Below the pieces are notes generated by a model that worked only from the letters and a program-made list of their open reading frames with translations, did no database searches and had not been told where the DNA came from. Shown piece after piece: positions 33,446 to 46,755 of a stretch of 64,000 nt of DNA. Made by a program: the position numbers and the translations under genes. Origin of the DNA: Corydoras sp. C115 (taxonomy: Eukaryota; Chordata; Actinopteri; Siluriformes; Callichthyidae); NCBI GenBank assembly GCA_019802505.1, contig JAFMOC010000260.1:124001-188000 (forward strand), written 5' to 3'. Numbering within the stretch: the stretch's first letter is position 1; the number at the start of each line of letters is the position of its first letter.

Positions 33446-34140
33446 AGGTGGCTTAGTGGTTTAGCATGTTCTCCTCTCAGCGCTAGGGATTTCCGGTTCG
33501 AATCCCCATCTGGGTGGAGTTTCCATGTTCTCCCCGTGTCTGCGTGGGTTTCCTCCCACGTTTCCTCCCACAGTCCAAAAACATGGATCAAGTCAATTGA
33601 GTTCTCCAAATTGCCCCATATAGAGTGTGTCTGTGTGAGTGAGTGTGTGCCCAGCGATGGATTGGCGTCCTGTCCTGGGTGTATCTGCCCAGCGCCCAAA
33701 ACGTTCTCCCCTGGATGGGCATGGGGAACCCCACCGCGACCCTAATAAAGGATAAAGCGGAAGATAATGAATGAATGTATTAAACAAGTCATCTATAACA
33801 CAGGCGGCACGGTGGCTTAGTGCTTTAGCATGTTCTCCTCTCAGCACTAGGGATTCCCGCTTCGAATCCCCATCTGGGTGGAGTTTCTATGTTCTCTTCG
33901 TGTCCGCGTGGGTTTCCTCCGGGTTCTCCGGTTTCCTCCCACAGTCCAAAAAACATGGATCAAGTCAATCGAGATCTCCAAATTGCCCCATATAGAGTGT
34001 GTGTGTGTGAGTGAGTGTGTGCCCAGCGATGGATTGGCGCCCTGTCCTGGGTGTATCTGCCCAGCGCCCGAGACGTTCTCCCCTGGACATTCGTTCGACC
34101 CTAATAGAGGATAAAAGCGGAAGATAATGAATGAATGAAT
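33446..34140 (+). mobile_element. SINE-A pair with repeated flank
   Basis: Copies at 33446-33776 and 33803-34140. The segment GTATTAAA-AAGTCATCTATAACACAG precedes each copy and its end (CTATAACACA) follows the second. This fits duplication of an inserted copy with its flank. Confidence 0.85.
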
Positions 34141-35634
34141 CTATAACACAAAACCATTTAATTAGAATTTAAAGCACAAAAAGTCATCCAAACTCACATG
34201 AAGCTCCCTTACACTATACAATTATTATTATGATTATACACAAGATTTTATATGGTGCATGTATAAAAAAAAACAGCCTACTGACTGAATAAGACAATTT
34301 CACAAATACTTCTGATTATTATAAGCCTTTATTTTATGTAAACAAGTTAGAGCCGTTTGTAGAAAGTAAAGCTTGTGAAATAAAAGTGACTACCAAAATA
34401 ACCTCGTTAAATAAAAATAAATACAACTCATCAACATAAAGTTTTCACATTAATATTAAATACAACACACTTTACATCCAAAAGTCTAAATCAATATACA
34501 GACTACATATAAACCGAAGTGAAACACTGAAAGTGCATCCATACATTTATTACACTGGTGAATTAAATACACTCTTTATTAAATGCATGAGGGTCTGGTA
34601 GCTCAGTATTGGGCTCTCATTCTGAAGGTTGGAGGTTCGAACCCTGACCCTAACCCTGTCACTATCTGCAAAATGACTTAAAGCATTCAAATGCATGCTA
34701 TTTATTAACTTTAAGACCGTAATATTGATTGAGATGTCTTCTCTAAGGTGCATGGTGGTTAACTGGATGAAAGACATTTATGTCCTTATGCAGCACCTAG
34801 GAAATGCCGAGTATATTAAAGGTGAACTGTGAAAAGACCAGCTCTTCAACTTATATACTGTCAAAGTAGAAAATATAATCTCCTGTATCTTATTCTTCAA
34901 AGTTCCCTACAACTACACCGGAACCTTTATCATCTCCATCTTGAAAAGGGTAGAAAGACTGGCTAACAGAATAACTCCCATCCACCATCCATTTGTTTTA
35001 CATAGCAGAACAAAAGACAGGATGTAAAAACAGCTACATGTTTGTTTTTTTTTTGTTTTTTTAAATGAAATAAATAAAAGAGTCCAGCTCTCTGAAACAC
35101 GTTTAAACAAATGAGCATGTTAAGTTAAGGATTGTCCATGTTGTACGCAGCCCACCTTGAGCTATGTGTTATCTTCCCCCGGGGACGTGACATTATCTAT
35201 TTATACAGAGAAAAATGCAGAGACCATGGTACGAAATACTGGGCGTTTGCATTTTTAGTTAAAATACAGAAGTTTTTTTTTTTCTACGTAAAATTAACGT
35301 TACGGTAAAAGCCTCGTAGAATAGCCCTTTCTGCATTTGTAAGAAATTATTTTTATCCATCGCTGTATTATTATTATTATTACGATCCCATCATGCATTC
35401 TCAATGTTTGTCTTTGTAAAACCTTATCCGCGTTCACAATTTGCCTTCTTAACTGTTTAACTGATTAAGCAGTAGGTTTTAAGTGTAAGCAATCAGGGCA
35501 CGCACCTCATAAAGGTTCCACTATTCATTAGAACCGGACTTAATTAAGAATGATTTCCACATTTATTAATTGAATCTGAATCTTACTTACAGTTGTAAAC
35601 AGTAGCAGTAACTCTTTGTCACTGTTTATTTCCC
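34141..35634. other. Intergenic, no gene seen
   Basis: Between pgm2l1 (5' end) and abcg1 (3' end). AT-rich. The only recognisable item is a SINE-B head fragment at about 34588-34650 (GGTAGCTCAGTATTGGGC ... GGTTCGAACCC). Confidence 0.6.
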
Positions 35635-37012
35635 ATCCATCCATTATCTTACGCATTATCCCATTATCCTCTATTAGGGTCGCGGGGGGGGGGGGGGGGG
35701 GGGGTTCCCCATGCCCATCCAGGGGAGAACGTTTCAGGCGCTGGGCAGATACACCCAGGACAGGACGCCAATCTATCACTGGGCACACACTCACTCACAC
35801 AGACACACTCTATATGGGGCAATTTTTGAGAATTCAATTGACTTGATCCATGTTTTTGGACTGTGGGAGGAAACCGGAGAACCCGGAGGAAACCCACGCG
35901 GACACGGGGAGGACATGGAGACTCCACCCAGATTGGGATTCGAATCGGGAATCTTTAGCGCTGAGAGCCACCGTGTCGCCCCCAGATCGATGATTCATTC
36001 ATTCATTCATTCATTATCTCCCGCTTAATGCTATATTAGGGTCGTGGGGGGGGGGTTCCCCATGCCCATCCAGGGGAGAACGTCTCGGGCGCTGGGCAGA
36101 TACACCCAGGACAGGGCGCCAATCCATCACTGGGCACACACTCACTCACACAGACACACTCTATTCGGGGCAATTTTGGAGAACTCAATTGACTTGATCC
36201 ATGTTTTTGGACTGTGGGAGGAAACCGGAGAACCCGGAGGAAACCCACGCGGACACGGGGAGGACATGGAGACTCCACCCAGATTGGGATTCGAATCGGG
36301 AGTCTTTAGCGCTGAGAGCCACCGTGTCGCCCCCAGTTCGATGATTCATTCATTCATTCATTCATTATCTCCCGCTTTATCCTCTACTAGGGTCGTGGGG
36401 GGGGGTTCCCCATGCCCATCCAGGGGAGAACGTTTCGGGCGCTGGGCAGATAGACCCAGGACAGGACGCCAATCTATCACTGGGCACACACTCACTCACA
36501 CAGACACACTCTATATGGGGCAATTTTGGAGAACTCAATTGACTTGATCCATGTTTTTGGACTGTGGGAGGAAACCGGAGAACCCGGAGGAAACCCACGC
36601 GGACACGGGGAGGACATGGAGACTCCACCCAGATTGGGATTCGAATCGGGAGTCTCTAGCGCTGAGAGCCACCGTGTCGCCCCCAGTTCGATGATTCATT
36701 CATTCATTCATTATCTTCCGCTTTATCCTCTATTAGGGTCGCGGTGGGGTTCCCCATGCCCATCCAGGGGAGAACGTTTCGGGCGCTGGGCAGATAGACC
36801 CAGGACAGGCGCCAATCCATCACTGGGCACACACTCACTCACACAGACACACTCTACATGGGGCAATTTTGAGAATTCAATTGACTCGATCCATGTTTTT
36901 GGGCTGTGGGAGGAAACTGGAGAACCCGGAGGAAACCCACGCGGACACGGGGAGGACATGGAGACTCCACCCAGATGGGGATTCGAACCGGGAATCCCTA
37001 GCGCTGAATCAT
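35635..37012 (-). mobile_element. Tandem array of four SINE-A copies downstream of abcg1
   Basis: Copies at about 35635-35983, 35994-36333, 36344-36683 and 36694-37012. The second to fourth repeat with a 350-351 bp period and share the junction GCCACCGTGTCGCCCCCAG-TCGATGATTCATTC. Lies just 154 bp past the abcg1 stop codon, so it is probably transcribed as abcg1 3' UTR. Confidence 0.85.
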
Positions 37013-37165
37013 CATTTCATCTTAATAACGGGTCAGGACCGTGGGCTGCAGATCATTTGGGGAATTTTCACCTACTGCTTGACGCTTACTGAATATTCCA
37101 AATCCAAACCCCCTCCTGCGACCCGTTCATGCCTGCTGTGTAAGAGGCAGTCTGCGTCTTCCCGT

Positions 37166-39330
37166 CTATCTCTCGGCGTTGATTTTGTAACGGAGTATGA
37201 AATAAGCGATGAGACGCAGCGAGACAAAAAAGATGCCCAGCACAATGAAGTCCAGATACAGCTGTGCGTTTTCAACATCCAGCTCTTTCAGGATGGCCTC
37301 TGATTTTTGAAAGTGACAGGTCTCATCTTTGTCACAGTGCAGGTCCTCACGGTTCAGCCCGTAGATGGACAGAATTACTCCTTCGAAGCCATATCTGAAA
37401 CCAGGAGACAGCGGCTCATACGGCTAACGATGTAAGGTATAACTTAGACAACTTAATAATAAAGCGATAAGACACGAGAGGGCACGCATTATTCAGAACG
37501 CTACACGTCATGCCCAATAACACCTCTTTGCCATGATTTATTCACAATAATACACAACCTGGAGTGCCTTACTGCTTTTATAAAAGTTACAAACACACTA
37601 TAATAAAAACTATAAACAAACTATAATAAAAAAACAAGGTCTGATTCATAAATGCGTTTACTGAAAGCAAAAAGTTTAATAATCTTCCGCAACGTAATCT
37701 AGTCCAGTTTTTGAAGTTAACGCTGATCGCTAATTTGTGGTTTCTCCAATATGTAAATACTGCCATCTAGAGGGCAAATTTCAAAACGCAGTTTATAATA
37801 AGAAATAATAAGAAATAATGGGTTCTACATAATGCATTGATATGAATGTGAAATTTATCCATCCATCCATTATCTTCTGCTTTATCCTCTATTAGGGTCA
37901 CGGGGGTGGGGGGTTCCCCATGCCCGTCCAGGGGAGAACGTTTCGGAACGTTTCATTATCTTCCGCTTTATCCTCTATTAGGGTCGCGGTGGGGTTCCCC
38001 ATGCCCGTCCAGGGGAGAACGTTTCGGAACGTTTCACTATCTCCCGCTTTATCCTCTATTAGGGTCGCGGTGGGGTTCCCCATGCCCATCCAGGGGAAAA
38101 CGTCTCGGGCGCTGGGCAGATACACCCAGGACAGGGTACCAATCTATCACTGGACACACACTCACTCACACAGACATGTATATATGGGGCAGTTTTGAGA
38201 TTTCAATTGACTTGATCCATGTTTTTGGACTGTGGGAGGAAAGCGGAGAACCCGGAGGAAACCCACGCGGACACGGGGAGAACATGGAAACTCCACCCAG
38301 ATGGGGATTCGAACCGGGAATCCCTAGTGCTGAGAGGAGAACATGCTAAACACTAAGCCACCGTGCCCCTTCTATCTTCTTATCTTCTTAAATTTAAACT
38401 TTATGTGGAGAGGTCAGGAAAGAATTTCACCGCTGGCTGTACCATGTATATCTACGTTTGTGACAAATAAACCTGATTCTGATTCTATGAAATCAGGCCC
38501 ATTGCTATATAATACAGTTTGCAGGAGGCCTTTATCAGTTCCAACATGTTCTTAACCCCTTCGAACAATTTTAAAATAATAATAATTTAAAATTCTAACA
38601 TGGTTCAGGAGCCAGAAATTGTGCAGGGAATCAGACCAGATAAACTAATATACCTCATTACTCAACTCTACTCTTTTGAAATTCTTACCTGACATACGAT
38701 ATGTAAGAAATCCACTGGAGGTATTTTGGAATCGTGTCAAAACTCACAAAAAAGCCCGAAAACAGCAGGACTGGAATTGCCGTCACCGGACCGACAAACG
38801 TAGCCACCTGAGAAAAAGCAGTATTCATTATAAAACATGAAATTTGTGCTGGAGTACCAAAACCCTCAAACATTCATTCATTCATTATCTCCCTCTATTA
38901 GGGTCACGGTGGGGTTCCCCATGCCCATCCAGGGGAGAACATCTCGGGCGCTGGGCAGATACACCCAGGACAGAGCGCCAATCCATCGCTGGGCACACAC
39001 TCACTCACACAGACACACTCTATATGGGGCAATTTGGAGAAGTCAGTTGACTTGATCCATGTTTTTGGACTGTGGGAGGAAACCGGAGAACCCGGAGGAA
39101 ACCCACGCAGACACGGGGAGAACGTGGAAACTCCACCCAGATGGGGATTCGAATCGGGAATCCCTAGCGATGAGAGGAGAACGTGCTAAACCACTAAGCC
39201 ACCGTGCCGCCAAATTAAAAGATGGTGTGTGCGAAGAAGAAGAAGAGGTTAAGCCATTTTTAGAATGTCCGGGAAAAGTTCTATCATTTTTTGGGAAAAA
39301 AGTCGGCTAAAGAGTTATTTTGGAAAATTG

Positions 39331-39371
<41 letters not shown>

Positions 39372-42300
39372 GTAGGCGGCACGGTGGCTTAGTGGTTTAG
39401 CATGTTCGCCTCTCAGCGCTAGGGATTCCCGGTTCGAATCCCCATCTGGGTGGAGTTTCCATGTTCTCCCCGTGTCCGCATGTGTTTCCTCCGGGTTCTC
39501 CGGTTTCCTCCCACAGTCCAAAAACATGGATCAAGTCAATTGAATTCTCCAAATTGCCCCATATAGAGTGTGTCTGTGTGAGTGAGTGTGTGCCCAGCGA
39601 CGGATTGGCGCCCTGTCCTGGGTCTATCTGCCCAGCGCCCGAGACGTTCTCCCCTGGATGGGCATGGGGAACCCCCCCGCTACCCTAATAGAGGATAAAG
39701 CGGGAGATAATGAATGAATGAATAATAATAATAATAGGCGGCACGGGGGTTTAGTGGTTAGCATGTTCTCCTCTCAGCGCTAGGGATTCCCGGTTCGAAT
39801 CCCCATCTGGAGACCGGAGACCGGAAACCGGAGAACCCGGAGGAAACCCATGTGGACACGGGGAGAACGTGGAAACTCCACCCAGATTGGGATTCGAATC
39901 GGGAATCCCTAGTGCTGAGAGGCGAACGTGCCGATCACTAAGCCACCGTGCCGCCACTTTCAAACGTAATATCCAAATTCGGTTGTACCTGCAAAGATGT
40001 AGATGCTGCCCCTATCAGCAGTCCCAGAGACTGGGCCACCAGCGACGTAAGAGTCCCCAAAGCAAGAAAGAGAATGAAACGAACCGCGTCTGACGGCTGT
40101 GAGGTCATCCAGTAAACAATGCTGCAATATGCCACTGGAAAAATGATCTGGAAAGTCAAATAATTTGAATAATCGGATTATTCAGCGTGTCCCATGAAGG
40201 TCACCCTGAGTTGTGTTAATAAATATGAAGAGAACAATCTGAATTTTACATGTTAATATTTTTTTCCTTATCAGATTTGAATCCTGTTAATTATCCTGAT
40301 AATTATTCTCCCTGAAGGTTAAACCTTTCAAGCGATTGTTACCTGAAAGGGAACATCAGCCATCGTCTTTGCAAGGTAGTAGGCCTTCAAACTGTACCAG
40401 TAATTTAGATGTTCTCTTAAAAAGACACCCATCTCAAGAGGAACTGGGGTTTTAAGAAGCAAACAAAAAGAAAACATTAGATCTTTTTTTTTGAGGCTGA
40501 AATAAAATGTGAAATAAAACTCTGAATCTATGAACTATACACCTGAATGTCACTCTAAAATAATTAATACTTAAATAATCAATTCATCCATTATCTTCCA
40601 CTTTATCCTCTACTAGGGTCGCGGGTGGGTGGAGGGGTGGTTCCCCATGCCCATCCAGGGGAGAACGTTTCGGGCACTGGGCAGATAGACCCAGGACAGG
40701 GCGCCAATCCATAGCTGGACACACACTCACTCACACAGACACACTCTATATGGGGCAATTTGGAGAATTCAATAGACTTGATCCATGTTTTTGGACTGTG
40801 GGAGGAAACCGGAGAACCCGGAGGTTGGGGACATGGGGAGGACATGGAAACTCCACCCAGATTGGGATTCGAACCAGAAATCCCTAGCGCTGAGAGGAGA
40901 ACGTGCCAGGAGAATCTGCCCAGCGCCCGAAACGTTCTCCCCTGGATGGGCATGGGGAACCCCACCGCGACCCTAATAGAGGACAAAGCTGAAGATAATG
41001 GATGGATGATGTTCTATGCATTCATTTCAAAATACATTTGGGACATTAAACTGTATAAGGGCGGCACGGTGGCTTAGTGCTTTAGCACGTTCTCCTCTCA
41101 GCACTAGGGATTCCCGGTTCGAATCCCCATCTGGGTGGAGTTTCCATGTTCTCCCCGTGTCCGCGTGGGTTTCCTCCGGGTTCTCCGCTTTCCTCCCACA
41201 GTCCAAAAACATGGATCAAGTCAATTGAGTTCTCCAAATTGCCCCATATAGAGTGTGTCTGTGTGAGTGAGTGTGTGCCCAGCGATGGATTGGCGCTCTG
41301 TCCTGGGTCTATCTGCCCAGCGCCCGAGACGTTCTCCCCTGGATGGGCATGGGGAACCCCACCGCGACCCTAATAGAGGACAAAGCGGGAGATAATGGAT
41401 GAATGAATGAAACTGTATAAGAATGATTTAAAAACGATTTCAGAGTCTATGCATTTTAACTTACAGGTGAGTACAGTGGGCATCAGGGCAGCAAACATCA
41501 GGAAGAGCATTGAGAAGAACAGGAAACCAGAGTTGCTGAGAACCTTTTTGGCCTCGTTGCCTATTCCCAGGTACAGAAGTCCGATCAAAAGTCCAATTCC
41601 AATATGAGACAGGATGCGCAGATGAGTCAAAACCTATTCAAAATAACAGATCAAACAGAAGCAATGAGTCTTATCTCATCAGCTTCCACTTAAAATCTAA
41701 AGGGTCAACAGGTGTGAATGGGGTAGAACATTTGGAGCACTGGGCAGATACACCAAAGACTGGGTGCCAATCCATCATTGGGCACACACTCACATGGACA
41801 AACACACACACTCAAAATATGTGTATAAGATAGGGGCAATTGAGATAGGGGTAGAATCCATTTTTGCAGAAGAACATGGAAACATGGCACTGAGAGGTGG
41901 ATGTACTGACCACTACACCATCGGGCCGCCCCGGCTAGAATTCCATCCATCCATTATCTCCCGCTTTATCCTCTATTGAGGTTGCGGAGGGGGGTAAGGG
42001 GGTTCCCCATGCCCATCCAGGGGAGAACGTTTCGGGCTCTGGGCAGATAGACCCAGGACAGGATGCCAATTTATCACTGGGCACACACTCACTCACACAG
42101 ACATACACACTCTATATGGGGCAATTTGGAGAACTCAATTGACATGATCCATGTTTTTGGACTGTGGGAGGAAACCGGAGAACCCGGAGGAAACCCAGGC
42201 GGACACGGGGAGAACATGGAAACTCCACCCAGATGGGGATTCGAACCGGGAATCCCCAGCACTGAGAGGCGGATGAACTGACCACTACGCCATCGGGCCG

Positions 42301-43565
42301 CCCCGGCTAGAATTCCAGCCATCCATTTTCTTCCGCTTTATCCTCTATTGAGGTTGCGGGGGGGTGGGGGGGTTCCCCATGCCCATCCAGGGGAGAACGT
42401 TTCGGGCGCTGGGCAGAAACACACAGGACAGGGCGCCAATCCATCGCTGGGCACACACTCACTCACACAGACATACACACTCTATATGGGGCAATTTGGA
42501 GAACTCAATTGACATGATCCATGTTTTTGGACTGTGGGAGGAAACCCAGGCGGACACGGGGAGGACATGGAAACTCCACCTAGATGGGGATTCGAACCGG
42601 GAATCCCCAGCACTGAGAGGCGGATGAACTGACCACTACGCCACCGTGCCGCCCCCGACCAGAATTTCTTTTGTACAGCGGATGTTTTATCAGATTATGT
42701 CATAAGTGGCAGAGTGGCTCACCGTATCCCTCATGATGCTTAAGAACGTTCTCTTGAACAGGATGCAGAACTGCATATGGCAACTTGCAGAAAAGCTGTG
42801 ACATCCATCAGTGGAAGAGGAGTCCTAACAGAATATATAATCTCATTAAACGTCATTAAACCCAGTCCCCCCCCCTCCCCCCCCCCCCCCCCCCCCCCCC
42901 CCGCGCACCAACATGATGCACGTGGTGGATAATGTGTTCGTGCGTTGCTCATGTGATGCTGCAACATGAGACGAGGTTAATGCATGATGCATGACATCAG
43001 GAGACACAAGCTGTCCAGAGCTCTTACTTCATCGGACGGCCGATGCCACAGGAACGGGTTAAATGCTCCATCGGCATTGATCGCACTTTTGTAATCTTTC
43101 TCACATTTTCCATCCTGAACAGCTTTCACCAACCGACTCATGTGGTCACCATACTCTCCAGATGCCACCTCCATTACTGAGGATACAAGGACATATTCAC
43201 TATGTAATTAAACCTGAACTACATACATTTGCATTTACATTTGGTCATTTAGCGGATGCTTTTATCCAAAGCGACTTACAAGGTGAGCACAGGGTTCATC
43301 ACAACACCCCTGGAGCAATGAGGGTTAAGGGCCTCGCTCAAGGACCCACACTGGTAACTTCAGTGGACTTGGGATTTGAACCCACTACCTTCAGATTGAC
43401 AGCCCAACTAGGGGTGAGCTGCAATATTTGCTGATTCGACGATTCGATTCGGAGAACCGTAGTCGACTATGAACCTCATAGTCGAATGTACCATTTTGAC
43501 CACAAGGGGGCGCCCCCATGGCTGCTGCTAAGCATTAGGTTTTACATGAAATGTCTTTGTTTTCG

Positions 43566-43655
<90 letters not shown>

Positions 43656-46600
43656 TATATATAAAAAGAAAAAAAACAAAAAAAAAGGTTTTCTTTTGTT
43701 AGAAAAACAAGTAAAATGTATAAAAAAAAAAATCTTTTTTAAAAACCTATAGCGCCATCTTGTGGTGAAATTTTAACTGATTCGACTATCAGTCGACTAT
43801 AGGGAAAATCTGACGAATCAGATTCGACTACGAAAATTTGTAGTTGAATACAGCCCTAAGCCCAACACCCTGACCACTGAGCTACCGATTGTACTGATGT
43901 ACATTTGAACATTTATTTATATTTTTTTTATAGTTAAGATATTGCGCTATCAAGCAGAAGGTTGTGGGTTCAAATCCCAGGTCGACTGAAGTTACCAATG
44001 TGGGTTTGCTCCTTGGGCAAGGCCCTTAACTCTCTTTACTCCAGGGGTGCCCCATGTACAACCCTGTGTTCCGAACCCAACCATCAAGTTAAGATACTTT
44101 TAAGTTCATTCATTCATTATCTTCCGCTTTATCCTCTATTAGGGTCGCGGGGGGGGGTGTTCCCCATGCCCATCCAGGGGAGGACGTTTCGGGCGCTGGG
44201 CAGATACACCCAGGACAGGGCGCCAATCCATCGCTGGGCACACACTCACTCACACAGACACACTCTATATGGGGCAATTTGGAGAACTCAATTGACTTGA
44301 TCCATGTTTTTGGACTGTGGGAGGAAAGCGGAGAACCCGGAGGAAACCCACGCGGACACGGGGAGAACATGGAAACTCCACCCAGATGGGGATTCGATCC
44401 GAGAATCCCTAGCGCTGAGAGGAGAACGTGCCAAACCACTAAGCCACCGTGCCGCCCTACTTTTAAGTTGCTTTGAATAAAAGTATCTGCAAAATTACCA
44501 AATGTAAATGTATTTTGTAGACAATCAAACATTAACATTAAACACATTAAGTGGTTTACAAACATGGACCATAGTGGAGCCGCTCACACGTTCATTGATA
44601 TGGATTTATTAATGGATTCACGCGCACTTGTTCTCCACCTAACAAAATGTAACATCAATCTGTGGCGTTGAGAACAATCTTTTACGTGTAAATATAAATT
44701 TTACTTGTAAATATAAATTATAAGGGGTGTCTTCAACTAAGGATTTTCATAGTCGAATCTGAGTCGTCAGATTTTCCCTATAGTCGACTGATAGTCGAAT
44801 CAGTTAAAATTTCACCACAAGATGGCGCTATAAGCGTGTTTTTTAAAAAAGATTTTTTAAATATATTTTGTTATATATTTTATATTGTTAAAGCGCACAC
44901 ATCATTTAAAAAAATATTAACAGAAATTGGGATGATTTTATTTGACAAAAGGCTATATATATAACGAAAACAAAGACATTTCATGTAAAAACTAATGCTT
45001 AGCAGCAGCCATGGGCGCCCCCATGTGGTCAAAATGGTACATTCGACTATGAGGTTCATAGTCGACTACGGTTCTCCGAATCGAATCGTCGAATCAGCGA
45101 ATATTGCAGCTCACCCCTACTAATTATGACGCAATTTGTTGTTAGAAAACCTTTTGAAGTGAAGGTAGGTTTTTACCGAAGTCTGCTGGGTTGTGATACG
45201 TAGGGCAGTTGAGTCCAAGTTCCCTCAGATAGGGGATAAGATTGGACACCATCCCGTGGTAGATGCACTGACCTTGACTCAGAACGTAGAGCTGAAAAAA
45301 TAATATGAAAGAAAAGTCAGTTTATAGTTTATATAAACGCGCTCCTGGGTGGAGTTTCCATGTTCTCCCCGTGTCCGCGTGGGTTTCCTCCGGGTTCTCC
45401 GCTTTCCTCCCACAGTCCAAAAACATGGATCAAGTCAATTGAGTTCTCCAAATTGCCCCATATAGAGTGTGTCTGTGTGAGTGAGTGTGTGCCCAACGAT
45501 AGATTGGCGTCCTGTCCTGGGTCTATCTGCCCAGCGCCCGAGATGTTCTCCACTGGATGGGCATGGGGAACCCCACCGCGACCCTAATAGAGGATAAAGC
45601 GGAAGATAATGAATGAATGAATAAATGCGCTCTGCCACTGTGTTGCCCTGCAAAACAAAACCACAAGAATAAAGGATGGAAGGTTTGTGTAAAATGCAAC
45701 GCATGAGTCTGAGGTGCATTGCGTCTGAAACTAAGGGGCTGCAGGGCCAAACGCAAAAAACTATTTAGTAAACCGGTCCAATTTAAACATTTTAAAACAA
45801 TGTTTGTACCTGTATCTAAGAAAAATATCTTATAAGCTAATTAATTATTCTATAACAGTGCGGCACGGTGGCTTAGTGCTTTAGCATGTTCTCCTCTCAG
45901 CACTAGGGATTCCCGGTTCGAATCCCCATCTGGGTGGAGTTTCCATGTCCTCCCCGTGTCCGCGTGGGTTTCCTCCGGGTTCTCCGCTTTCCTCCCACAG
46001 TCCAAAAACATGGATCAAGTCAATTGAGTTCTCCAAATTGCCCCATATAGAGTGTGTCTGTGTGAGTGAGTGTGTGCCCAGCGATGGATTGGCGTCCTGT
46101 CCTGGGTGTATCTGCCCAGCGCCCGAAACGTTCTCCCCTGGATGGGCATGGGGAACCCCCCCACGACCCTAATAGAGGATAAAGCGGAAGATAATGAATT
46201 AATTAATTAATTAATCTATAAACTCACATTAAAAGTCAATCCGACGATCTTAACATTAAAATAACATGAGAACCGATGTTTTTGCATCATGCTGTGTGTA
46301 ATTTTGTAATGTTCACCTTGTCAAAGAGCTCAAAGACTTTGGCGCTTGGTTGGTGGATGGTGCAGATGACTGTCCTGCCCCCCTGAGCAAGAGCTTTCAT
46401 TAGAGAAGCGACCTGGTAACAGGACGAGCTGTCCAGCCCGCTGCAGACAAACAGCAGATTACAAAAATACCATCACACTATTTGTATTGATATTTCATAT
46501 ATAAAACCGAACTCATCTGCATGTGTTTGTGGTTTGTAAGATGTTTACCTTGTGGGTTCATCAAAAAACATGACGGGGGGGTTGTTCACAAGTTCCAAAG

Positions 46601-46722
46601 CTATTGCTAAGCGTTTCCTTTGGCCACCAGAAAGATTAGATGTTCGTGTTTTAGCACATTCTGACAAGCCAAGTGCAGTTAGGATCTCCTTTACCTGCGT
46701 GTACACCCACACACACATACAC

Positions 46723-46755
<33 letters not shown>

